Source of the DNA: Tistrella mobilis
GTDB lineage: Bacteria; Pseudomonadota; Alphaproteobacteria; Tistrellales; Tistrellaceae
DNA: 64,000 bases
NCBI RefSeq assembly: GCF_041468085.1
Contig: NZ_CP121017.1
Location: 3,719,501-3,783,500 of the forward strand
Direction of reading: 5' to 3'
In this document: positions 54,640 through 62,436 of the stretch, piece after piece
How the letters are laid out: each line of letters begins with the position of its first letter
How positions within the stretch are numbered: position 1 is the stretch's first letter
The notes under the pieces: generated by a model
Databases searched by the model: none
What the model was told of the DNA's origin: nothing
What the model saw: the letters and a program-made list of their open reading frames with translations, nothing else
Program-made: the position numbers and the translations under genes

Positions 54640-55626
54640 ATGATCGTCGTGACCGGCGGCGCCGGCTTCATCGGCTCCAACATCCTGGCCGGGCTTGAAG
54701 CCCGCGGCCATGACGACTTGGTCGTGGTCGATACCCTGGGCACCGACGAGAAGTGGCGCAACATCGCCAAGCGTGCACTCGCCGATGTCGTCCGGCCGGA
54801 ACGGATCTTCGATTTCCTGAACGCACGGGCAGGCGAGATCGAGGCCGTGGTGCATATGGGCGCCATTTCGTCGACCGAAGAGCGCGATGCCGATGTCATC
54901 GTCGCCAACAATATCCGCCTGACACTCGATCTGGTCGACTGGTGCGCGCGCCATGGCGTGCGGCTGATCTACGCCTCATCGGCCGCCACCTATGGCGACG
55001 GCGCGCTGGGCTTCGACGACGACGGCGAAGCGGGCGCCCTGGCGGGGCTGCAGCCGCTGAATGCCTATGGCTGGTCGAAGCATATGGTCGACCGGCGGAT
55101 CACCGCGCTTCGCGCGCGGGGTGCCGACCTGCCGCCGCAATGGGCCGGCCTTAAATTCTTCAACGTCTACGGGCCGAACGAATACCACAAGGGCGGCCAG
55201 CGCAGCGTCGCCCATCAGGTGTTCTGCCGGATCCGCGACGGCGGCCATGCCCGGCTGTTCCGCAGCCACCGCCCCGACTACCCCCATGGCGGGCAGCTGC
55301 GCGACTTCGTCTGGGTGGGCGACTGCGTGGCCGTGGTGGAATGGCTGCTGGAAACCCCCCAGGCCAGCGGCCTGTTCAATGTCGGCTCGGGCAAGGCACG
55401 CAGCTTTGCCGACCTTGCCCGTGCAGTCTATGCCGCGATGAACCTGGCGCCCCAGATCGAGTTCGTCGACATGCCGGAACATCTGCGCGAGAAGTACCAG
55501 TATTTCACCGAAGCAAAGATCGACCGGCTGCGCGCCGCAGGCTTCACCCGCCCCGCAACCGAGCTTGAGGACGGCATTGCCTCTTATGTCCGGGATTATC
55601 TGCTGAACGCCGATCCCTATGTCTGA
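54640..55626 (+). CDS. hldD: ADP-L-glycero-D-manno-heptose 6-epimerase
   Basis: The 328-residue SDR has IVVTGGAGFIGSNILAGLEA, DTLGTDEKWRNI, HMGAISSTEERD, YASSAATYGDG and LNAYGWSKHMVDRR (Tyr-x-x-x-Lys). It also shows FFNVYGPNEYHKGGQRSVA. The MGAISSTxE and GWSKxxxD blocks are characteristic of HldD. It makes ADP-L,D-heptose, the inner-core LPS sugar. The ATG has AGGAG seven bases upstream. It is in the same neighbourhood as gmhA and hldE. Confidence 0.95.
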   Translation: MIVVTGGAGFIGSNILAGLEARGHDDLVVVDTLGTDEKWRNIAKRALADVVRPERIFDFLNARAGEIEAVVHMGAISSTEERDADVIVANNIRLTLDLVDWCARHGVRLIYASSAATYGDGALGFDDDGEAGALAGLQPLNAYGWSKHMVDRRITALRARGADLPPQWAGLKFFNVYGPNEYHKGGQRSVAHQVFCRIRDGGHARLFRSHRPDYPHGGQLRDFVWVGDCVAVVEWLLETPQASGLFNVGSGKARSFADLARAVYAAMNLAPQIEFVDMPEHLREKYQYFTEAKIDRLRAAGFTRPATELEDGIASYVRDYLLNADPYV

Positions 55627-55640
55627 CCGCATGGTCAGAC
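55621..55640. other. Hairpin spanning the stop codons of hldD and the cupin gene
   Basis: GTCTGACC and GGTCAGAC form a perfect 8-bp inverted repeat with a GCAT loop. It contains the stop codons of both convergent genes. No T-run follows, so it may act as a compact shared transcript end. Confidence 0.5.
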
Positions 55641-56048
55641 GGCGGTGGTCGAGAACTCCGCCGGGGAGGTGATCTCAAGCATTTCGAGATCGTCCGAACC
55701 GGCCTCCAGCTCATGGGCAATGCCGGGCGGCTGATAGACGCAGTCGCCGGCGGTGAGCGTCACCTGGCCGGTGCCTTCGTACCAGAACCGCACCCAGCCC
55801 TTCAGCACATAGACCATCTGAAAGTCCAGCCCATGGGCATGGCGGCCGGTGCCGGCCGTGACGGCCTCCGATGCCCGGATGACATGGGCATGAAAGCGCC
55901 CCCGGGTGGCGGTGCCGATCGCAAGATCGCGATACGTAAAAAAGGCCCTGAGGCCATCGCCCTCGAAGGATCCTTCGGACGCCCGGGCGATGGTGACGGT
56001 TGCACGGGCGTCGTCCGCATCGGCAGGCATGGTCGTGGCGGTGGTCAT
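55635..56048 (-). CDS. Small cupin-domain protein
   Basis: The 137-residue product has a single cupin barrel: GRFHAHVIRA, GTGRHAHGLDFQMVYVLKGW (first motif with two His and a Glu-like Asp), then AGDCVYQPPGIAHELEAG (second motif with His). It probably binds a metal. The function is unknown; small cupins near heptose genes are often isomerase-like or sensory. The ATG at 56048 has GGAGGA upstream. It is convergent with hldD. Confidence 0.8.
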   Translation of the reverse strand: MTTATTMPADADDARATVTIARASEGSFEGDGLRAFFTYRDLAIGTATRGRFHAHVIRASEAVTAGTGRHAHGLDFQMVYVLKGWVRFWYEGTGQVTLTAGDCVYQPPGIAHELEAGSDDLEMLEITSPAEFSTTAV

Positions 56049-56235
56049 GGGACGGTCGTCCTCCCTGGCAGCCGCTTCGTCCGGCGGCATGTTCCCTCAT
56101 CCCCCGATCATCCGACGGAGGGCGATCGGCGTCAAACGAGCGTTCGAGCGATGGCCGTGTCTTGTCACCCGTGATCCCGCCCCCTATCGTGGCCGCAGCC
56201 GGCGGATGGCCGGCCGATCAGCCAGGACCGGGCTC

Positions 56236-56850
56236 ATGGATCTCGACGCCGCCTTTGATGCCGAAGCCTTCTTCGATGCAGAACTGGAGGAACATGCACA
56301 GGTTGCCGCCCGCACCCGCGCGGCCCTGAAGCAGCCCTTCATCCGCTGGGTGGAGATGGCGCTGGCCACGATCCGCGGCGGCGGCAAGATCATGTTCTTC
56401 GGCAATGGCGGCTCGGCCTCCGACGCCCAGCATCTGGCGACCGAGCTGGCGGTGCGCTACCGCCGCGATCGCGCCCCGATCGCCGGCCTTGCGCTGACCA
56501 CCGACAGCTCGGCACTCACCGCCATCGGCAACGACATGGGCTTCGATCAGCTTTTTGCCCGCCAGATCCTGGCCCTTGGCCGGCCGGGCGACATGGCGGT
56601 GGGCATCACCACCTCGGGCCGCAGCCCCAATGTGCTGATCGGCCTGGATGCCGCACGCAGCACCGGCATCACCACCATTGCCCTCACCGGCCGCGACGGC
56701 GGCGACACGCTGAGCCGCGCCGATCTGGCCCTGGTGGTGCCGAGCGAGACCACCGCCCGGATCCAGGAGATGCACATCATGCTGGGCCAGATGCTCTGCG
56801 GCGCGCTCGAAATCGGCCTCGGTCTCGTGGCTGAAGAGCCGCGCGCCTGA
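56236..56850 (+). CDS. gmhA: Sedoheptulose 7-phosphate isomerase
   Basis: The 204-residue SIS-domain protein converts sedoheptulose 7-phosphate to heptose 7-phosphate, the first step of ADP-heptose synthesis. It has KIMFFGNGGSASDAQHLATELAVRYRR, GNDMGFDQLF, VGITTSGRSPNVL and TALTGRDGG-like motifs, then QEMHIMLGQMLCGALE, all typical of GmhA. I start at the ATG at 56236 (MDLDAAF); longer starts add non-conserved sequence. It is followed 40 bases later by hldE. Confidence 0.93.
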   Translation: MDLDAAFDAEAFFDAELEEHAQVAARTRAALKQPFIRWVEMALATIRGGGKIMFFGNGGSASDAQHLATELAVRYRRDRAPIAGLALTTDSSALTAIGNDMGFDQLFARQILALGRPGDMAVGITTSGRSPNVLIGLDAARSTGITTIALTGRDGGDTLSRADLALVVPSETTARIQEMHIMLGQMLCGALEIGLGLVAEEPRA

Positions 56851-56890
56851 CCGGCACATTGCCCCACTTTTCAGACCGGACCCCACCCCG

Positions 56891-58405
56891 ATGACGCTCC
56901 GCCCCGCCCGTGCCGATTTCCTCGATCTCGACCGCAGCTTCGCTGCCGTGAAGGTGGCGGTGATCGGCGATGTGATGCTCGACCGGTTCGTCTACGGCAA
57001 GGTGGAACGCATCTCCCCCGAGGCGCCGATCCCGGTGCTCCGCGTCGAACGGCGCAGCACCATGATCGGCGGTGCCGGCAATGCCGCCCGCAATGTCGCC
57101 TCGCTCGGTGCCACCGCGCGGCTGGTGGCCGTGGTCGGCCCCGATACCGCGGCCGACGAGCTGCGCGGCCTGTTCGATGCCGAGGCCCGGATCACCGGCC
57201 ATCTGGCGGTCGACCCCGAAGGCGGGACCATCGTCAAGACCCGCTATGTCGCGCAAAGCCAGCAGCTGCTGCGGTCAGATGAAGACGGCACCGGCCGGCT
57301 GTCGCCCACGGCCCGCGCCGGGCTGCTGGCCGCCGTCGATACGGCGATCGCCGATGCCGGCATCGTGCTGCTGTCGGATTACGGCAAGGGCGTGCTGGCC
57401 CCCGACATCCTGACCGCGATCATGGAGCGCTGTGCCGCCGCGGGCCGGCCGGTGGTGGTCGATCCCAAAGCCCGGGATCTCGGCCGCTATCGGGGCGCCA
57501 TGGTGCTGACGCCCAATGCGGTGGAGCTTGCCGCCGCTGCGGGCGAGCCGGTCGATCCGGCCGATGATCATGCCGTCACCCGCGCCGCCCTGGGGCTGGT
57601 GCGCGCCAACGGCTTTCCCTATCTGGTCGCCACCCGCGGTGCCCATGGCGTCAGCATCGTGGGGACCGACGGATCGGCGGTGCATCTGCCGGCCCGGGCA
57701 CGCGAGGTGTTCGACGTCTCGGGCGCCGGCGATACGCTGGTGGCGGCCCTGGCCTGCGGCCTTGCCGCCGGCGGATCGATCGTCGACGCGGTTCAGTACG
57801 CCAATGCCGCAGCCGGCGTGGTCGTCGGCAAGCTGGGCACCGCCACCGTGACCCCCACCGAGGTGCGCGCCGCCGTTGCAGGCGATGCCGAAGCAAAATC
57901 GGTCGCGGCGGGCGGTGCCGCCCGCCATGCGCCGATTTTCGAGAACGCCGCCGCAGCAGCGCGGCTCACCGCAACCTGGCAGGCCGAAGGGCTGAAGGTC
58001 GGTGTCACCAATGGCTGTTTCGACCTGCTGCACCGCGGCCATCTGGACGTGATCGCCAGGGCGCGGGCGGCCTGTGACCGGCTGGTCGTGGCGGTCAATG
58101 CCGATGCCTCGGTCAGGCGGCTGAAGGGCCCGAACCGGCCGGTTCAGGATCAGGACACCCGCGCCGCGGTGCTGGCAGCGCTGGCCGATGTGGATCTGGT
58201 GCTGATCTTCGCCGAGGAAACCCCGGCTGAACTCATCGCCGCGATCGGCCCCGACCTGCTGGTCAAGGGTGGCGACTATACGCCCGAAACCGTGGTGGGG
58301 GCCGATCTGGTGACCGCACGCGGCGGCCGGGTCATGATCGTGCCGATCCTGCCCGGCCATTCCACCACGGCAACCGTTGCCCGCATCGCCGCCGGCACCG
58401 ACTGA
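56891..58405 (+). CDS. hldE: Bifunctional heptose 7-phosphate kinase / heptose 1-phosphate adenylyltransferase
   Basis: The 504-residue protein has an N-terminal PfkB/ribokinase-type kinase (GDVMLDRFVYGKVERISPEA, IGGAGNAARNV, DVSGAGDTLVAAL). The C-terminal adenylyltransferase has VTNGCFDLLHRGHLDVI, with the HxGH motif, and KGGDYTPETVVG. It makes ADP-D-heptose via the bisphosphate. The phosphatase GmhB, needed between its two steps, is not in the window. Both domains are complete. Confidence 0.95.
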   Translation: MTLRPARADFLDLDRSFAAVKVAVIGDVMLDRFVYGKVERISPEAPIPVLRVERRSTMIGGAGNAARNVASLGATARLVAVVGPDTAADELRGLFDAEARITGHLAVDPEGGTIVKTRYVAQSQQLLRSDEDGTGRLSPTARAGLLAAVDTAIADAGIVLLSDYGKGVLAPDILTAIMERCAAAGRPVVVDPKARDLGRYRGAMVLTPNAVELAAAAGEPVDPADDHAVTRAALGLVRANGFPYLVATRGAHGVSIVGTDGSAVHLPARAREVFDVSGAGDTLVAALACGLAAGGSIVDAVQYANAAAGVVVGKLGTATVTPTEVRAAVAGDAEAKSVAAGGAARHAPIFENAAAAARLTATWQAEGLKVGVTNGCFDLLHRGHLDVIARARAACDRLVVAVNADASVRRLKGPNRPVQDQDTRAAVLAALADVDLVLIFAEETPAELIAAIGPDLLVKGGDYTPETVVGADLVTARGGRVMIVPILPGHSTTATVARIAAGTD

Positions 58406-58409
58406 CGCC

Positions 58410-59297
58410 TCAGCCGATCCCCATCAGCGCAAGCGTCGCCCCGACCAGCGGATGGCCGTCTTCTCCCAGGGCCTCGACCGCGCTCATATGATGGCGGCCC
58501 GGCAGATCGACGGTGCCGATACGGGCCCCCGCAGCCGACCAGCGGCGGGCGAAATCCCGGCTCTGGCGATGGAATTCGGCCGATTCATCCCCGCCCACTG
58601 CCAGAACCAGCCGGGTATCCGGGCCCGGCACGGCAAAATGCGGGCTGGCAGCCCGTGCCGTGGCGGGGGTCAGGCCCAGCCGGGCGTTGATGGTGGTGCC
58701 GATCAGCGGCTCCAGGTCGAAGACGCCGCTGACCGCAACCCCGCCGGCGATCGGGGCGCCTTCGATTTCAGGGGCCTGCATGTGCCAGGGGGTCGCCGCC
58801 AGCTGGCCGACGATCTGCCCGCCCGCCGAATGGCCGGTGACCACGATCCGCCTGCGGTCGATGCCAAACACCGGGGCCAGACGCCAGAGCAGCAGCACCG
58901 CCTCTCGCGCTTCCACCGTGATGCCGGCAACCGTGGTCGCCGGGCAGAGCGTGTAGTCGACGACCGCCACCGCGGCACCACGGGCGATATAGGGCCGGGC
59001 CAGATGGGTGAAATCATCCCGCCCCATCGCCTGCCAATAGCCGCCATGGAAGAAGACCATCAGCGGCACAGGCGCCGCGCCCGGGTCTGACGCAGGCAGG
59101 ATCAGATCCAGCAGCTGATCCGCCCGCCGGCCATAGACCAGCCCCCGCCGCAGAAGGCCCGCCCGTTCGAAATCCTGCCGCGCCGCTGCGGCCTCCGCCG
59201 CCCAGCGGGCGAAGATCCGGGCATGATCGGGCACGGCGGCACGGGCGTTGTATTCGCGTTCGGCATCGATGGCGGGGCGGGGTTCGAAATCGGTCAT
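58410..59297 (-). CDS. Alpha/beta hydrolase, kynurenine formamidase-like
   Basis: The 295-residue hydrolase has FFHGGYWQAMGRDDF (the HGG(Y/W)W oxyanion segment), VVTGHSAGGQIVGQL with the nucleophile Ser, and a late His in DLPGRHHMSAVEAL. This fits the arylformamidase-like and related small esterases. The substrate is unknown. It starts at an ATG at 59297 and is convergent with hldE (4-base gap between stops). Confidence 0.82.
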   Translation of the reverse strand: MTDFEPRPAIDAEREYNARAAVPDHARIFARWAAEAAAARQDFERAGLLRRGLVYGRRADQLLDLILPASDPGAAPVPLMVFFHGGYWQAMGRDDFTHLARPYIARGAAVAVVDYTLCPATTVAGITVEAREAVLLLWRLAPVFGIDRRRIVVTGHSAGGQIVGQLAATPWHMQAPEIEGAPIAGGVAVSGVFDLEPLIGTTINARLGLTPATARAASPHFAVPGPDTRLVLAVGGDESAEFHRQSRDFARRWSAAGARIGTVDLPGRHHMSAVEALGEDGHPLVGATLALMGIG

Positions 59298-59465
59298 GGC
59301 TGCGGGAACATTCCAGGCGGTTCAACGGTATCGATCTACGATAACGTCCCGCGCGGCCGCTGGCTGCGGCGAAGTGGCACCAGAGGCTTTTCGGTGACCG
59401 GCCTTGCCGCTCCCGTCACCTGCGCCCATCTGACGCGGGCTCGCCTCATCAATGACGGAGCCTTC

Positions 59466-60059
59466 ATGTTCGAGTGGATCGTGTCGACGGTATCGTCCGC
59501 CGGCTATGTCGGTGTCTTCCTGCTGATGGCGGCAGAGAACATCTTCCCCCCGATCCCCTCGGAGCTGATCATGCCGCTGGCAGGCTTCGTGGCGGCGCGC
59601 GGCGAGCTGGACATCATCGGCGTGATCGCCGCCGGTACGGCGGGATCGGTGGCCGGGACGATGCCCTGGTACTGGCTTGGCCGCGCCTTCGGCCTGGCCC
59701 GCATCCGTCACCTGGCCGGGCGCTGGGGGCGCTGGGCAACGGTTTCGCCAGACGAGGTGGACAAGGCCAATGGCTGGTTCGAGCGTCACGGCGGCAGCGC
59801 GGTTTTCTTCGGCCGGCTGATCCCGGCCATCCGCACCCTGATCTCGGTACCGGCCGGCATCGCCCGGATGCCGCTGCCCCGCTACCTGGCCTGGTCGATC
59901 GCGGGCTCCGCCATCTGGACATCGCTGCTGGCAGGCGCCGGCTATGCGCTGGAAAGCCAGTACAAGCTCGTCGCCGGCTACATGGATCCCGCCTCGAAGG
60001 TGATCATCGCGGCCATGGTGCTGTTCTATGTCTACCGCGTGGTAACCCGGCGGGGGTGA
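59466..60059 (+). CDS. DedA-family membrane protein
   Basis: The 197-residue protein has the DedA pattern MAAENIFPPIPSELIMPLAG and FGRLIPAIRTLISVPAGIARMPLPRYL, plus several membrane helices. DedA proteins support membrane homeostasis and undecaprenyl-phosphate or phospholipid handling in other bacteria. It sits downstream of the divergent hydrolase gene and before an alpha/beta hydrolase. No further specificity can be read. Confidence 0.9.
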   Translation: MFEWIVSTVSSAGYVGVFLLMAAENIFPPIPSELIMPLAGFVAARGELDIIGVIAAGTAGSVAGTMPWYWLGRAFGLARIRHLAGRWGRWATVSPDEVDKANGWFERHGGSAVFFGRLIPAIRTLISVPAGIARMPLPRYLAWSIAGSAIWTSLLAGAGYALESQYKLVAGYMDPASKVIIAAMVLFYVYRVVTRRG

Positions 60060-60177
60060 TCCGCCGTCGCCTGCCGGTGCTGGCCACGGCCTCATCCCGG
60101 CTCTATCCTGCCCCTGCGTGAGAACAGGCGCGGGTCTGCCGCAGGCAGCCACGCAGCCGCATGAGGAGGATACGCGG

Positions 60178-61086
60178 ATGGACGGGATCGGGGGGCGTTT
60201 TGTCGCCAACGGGCCGGTCAGGCTGCATGTGATCGAGGCAGGCCGGGGTGCGCCGGTGATCTTCGTGCATGAATTCGCCGGCGACCGGCGGAGCTGGGAG
60301 CCGCAGATGCGGCGTTTCGCCCGCAGCCACCGCGTCGTCGCCTATGACGCCCGCGGCTATCCGCCCTCCGATGTGCCCGAGGATCCTGAAGCCTATGGTC
60401 AGGAGATGGCCGTCGACGACATCCGGGCGGTGATGGATGGCCTTGGCATCGATCGCGCCCATCTGGTGGGATGCAGCATGGGCGGCTTCGCCGTGCTGCA
60501 TTTCGGCCTGACCCACCCGGATCGCGCCCTGTCGATCACCGCGATCGGCGCGGGCTATGGCGCCGAGCCGGAGCTGCGCGAAAGTTTTGCGGCCAATTGC
60601 GAGGCAACGGCCGACCGGATCCTGACCGACGGGCTGGACGCGGCGGGGCGGAGCTATATGAACTCCCCCGGCCGGCGCCCCTTCGCCACCAAGGATCCGC
60701 GCGGCGCCGATGAAGCCTTCCGGGTGTTCCTGGACCATTCGCCGCTGGGCGCGGCGCTGACCCTGCGGCGCTATCAGGCGCGCCGGCCTTCGCTCTTCGC
60801 CCTGGAAGACCGTTTCCGGAACATGACGGTGCCGGTGCTGCTGATCGTGGGCGATACCGATACGCCCGCGATCCGCGCCAATCTGTTCCTGAAGGAAACG
60901 CTGCCCTCGGCCGGGCTGACCGTGCTGCCGATGACCGGCCATGCCGCCAATCTGGAAGAGCCGGAACTGGTCAATCGCCTGCTGGCCGATTTCTTTGCCG
61001 CCACGGAACATGGCCGGTGGCCGATCCGGGATGCGGCACAACCAGCCGATGACGGGGATCTCCTGGGCATGGGCGGCGGCCGCTGA
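60178..61086 (+). CDS. Alpha/beta hydrolase
   Basis: The 302-residue protein has APVIFVHEFAGDRRSWEPQM, VVAYDARGYPPSDVPED, LVGCSMGGFAVLHFGLTHPD (nucleophile Ser in GCSMGG), LLIVGDTDTPA (Asp) and LPMTGHAANLEEP (His), which is a complete Ser-Asp-His set. An amidase, esterase or lactonase function is possible. A GAGGAGGA site precedes the ATG at 60178. Confidence 0.87.
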   Translation: MDGIGGRFVANGPVRLHVIEAGRGAPVIFVHEFAGDRRSWEPQMRRFARSHRVVAYDARGYPPSDVPEDPEAYGQEMAVDDIRAVMDGLGIDRAHLVGCSMGGFAVLHFGLTHPDRALSITAIGAGYGAEPELRESFAANCEATADRILTDGLDAAGRSYMNSPGRRPFATKDPRGADEAFRVFLDHSPLGAALTLRRYQARRPSLFALEDRFRNMTVPVLLIVGDTDTPAIRANLFLKETLPSAGLTVLPMTGHAANLEEPELVNRLLADFFAATEHGRWPIRDAAQPADDGDLLGMGGGR

Positions 61087-61307
61087 ACAGCCGCAGCCGG
61101 GCCCAGGCATTTCGCCCTTTCATTTGCATACCATTTGGTCAAAATTCGAGCGGTCCGGCGCGGCCGCTGCACATGCCGCGGGCAGGCACCGCCGATCACG
61201 CCCCGGGTCGCTTGAATTCCACGCGGCGGCCTGCGGTTTCGGCGGTACTGGCCCGGTCCTTGCGTTATCATGCAAGTTCCGCGACACCCTTCGGAGATCG
61301 CTCGTCC

Positions 61308-62303
61308 ATGTTGCTCGCAAAGCTCAAGGCCGCGGCCGTTGCCGCTTCCGTCGCCCTGGCGGCCCTGACCGCGGCCGAGGCCTCGGCCGCCGACAAGATC
61401 AAGGTCGCCAGCGTCTACACCGTGCCGATCGAGCAGCAGTGGGTGAGCCGCATCCACATCGCCCTCGATGCCGCGGCCAAGCGCGGCGACATCGACTATG
61501 AATGGTCGGAATCGGTGTCGAATGCCGATTATGAGCGCGTGATGCGCGAATATGCCGAAAAGGGCGTCGACATGGTGGTCGGCGAGGCCTTCGCCGTGGA
61601 GCAGGCCGCCCGCCGCGTTGCCCGCGACTATCCGGAAACCGCCTTCCTGATGGGCTCGTCCTTCAAGCCGCAGGCCCCGAACTTCTCGGTCTTCGACAAC
61701 TATATTCAGGAGCCGGCCTATCTGACCGGCATGATCGCGGGCGGCATGACGACGTCGAACGTGATCGGCGTGGTCGGCGGCTTCCCGATCCCCGAGGTCA
61801 ACCGGCTGATGAACGCCTTCATGGCCGGCGCGCTGGAGGTCAATCCGGACGTCAAGTTCATGGTCAGCTTCATCGGCTCGTGGTTCGATCCGCCGAAGGC
61901 CAAGGAAGCCGCCTTCGCGATGATCGAGCGCAAGGCCGACGTGCTCTATGCCGAACGCTTCGGCGTGTCGGACGCCGCCAAGGAGCGCGGCGTTCTGGCG
62001 ATCGGCAATGTGATCGACACCCAGGCCCAGTACCCCGACACCGTCGTTGCCTCGGCACTCTGGCACATGGAACCCACCATCGACGCGGCGATCGCAGCGG
62101 TGAAGGCCAAGAGCTTCAAGGCCGAGGATTACGGCCATTATTCCAACATGAAGCCGGGCGGCGCCTCGCTTGCCCCCTATGGCACCTTCGCGGACAAGAT
62201 CCCCGCGGAGCTGAAGGCCAAGGTCGAGGCGAAGAAGGCGGCGATCCTGGATGGCAGCTTCACCGTCGAGGTGAACGACGCCGAGCCGAAGCCCACGATG
62301 TGA
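61308..62303 (+). CDS. BMP-family ABC transporter substrate-binding protein
   Basis: The 331-residue protein has a signal peptide (ALTAAEASAADK) and BMP/PnrA-type features: KIKVASVYTVPIEQQWVSRI, VVGEAFAVEQAARRVARDYP, NVIGVVGGFPIPEVNRLMNAF, ALEVNPDVKFMVSFIGSWFDP. This family usually binds purine nucleosides or, in relatives, other small ligands. An ATG at 61308 with GGAG upstream starts it. It is followed by an RbsA-type ATPase gene. Confidence 0.88.
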   Translation: MLLAKLKAAAVAASVALAALTAAEASAADKIKVASVYTVPIEQQWVSRIHIALDAAAKRGDIDYEWSESVSNADYERVMREYAEKGVDMVVGEAFAVEQAARRVARDYPETAFLMGSSFKPQAPNFSVFDNYIQEPAYLTGMIAGGMTTSNVIGVVGGFPIPEVNRLMNAFMAGALEVNPDVKFMVSFIGSWFDPPKAKEAAFAMIERKADVLYAERFGVSDAAKERGVLAIGNVIDTQAQYPDTVVASALWHMEPTIDAAIAAVKAKSFKAEDYGHYSNMKPGGASLAPYGTFADKIPAELKAKVEAKKAAILDGSFTVEVNDAEPKPTM

Positions 62304-62333
62304 ACCGCGACGCCCAGGCATGAACCATCTCGG

Positions 62334-62355
62334 GAGGGGCGGGCAACCGCCCCTC
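62334..62355 (+). terminator. Hairpin between BMP gene and ABC ATPase gene
   Basis: GAGGGGCGG and CCGCCCCTC form a 9-bp stem with a GCAA loop, 30 bases after the binding-protein stop. Such stems often reduce downstream expression so that binding protein exceeds transporter. Confidence 0.55.
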
Positions 62356-62436
62356 TCGCCATCCGGGATCACGGCGGCGACGTGCCTGAAACGCCACGGG
62401 CCGGAAACGCCACGGATCAGAAACGCGAAGGGCCTC

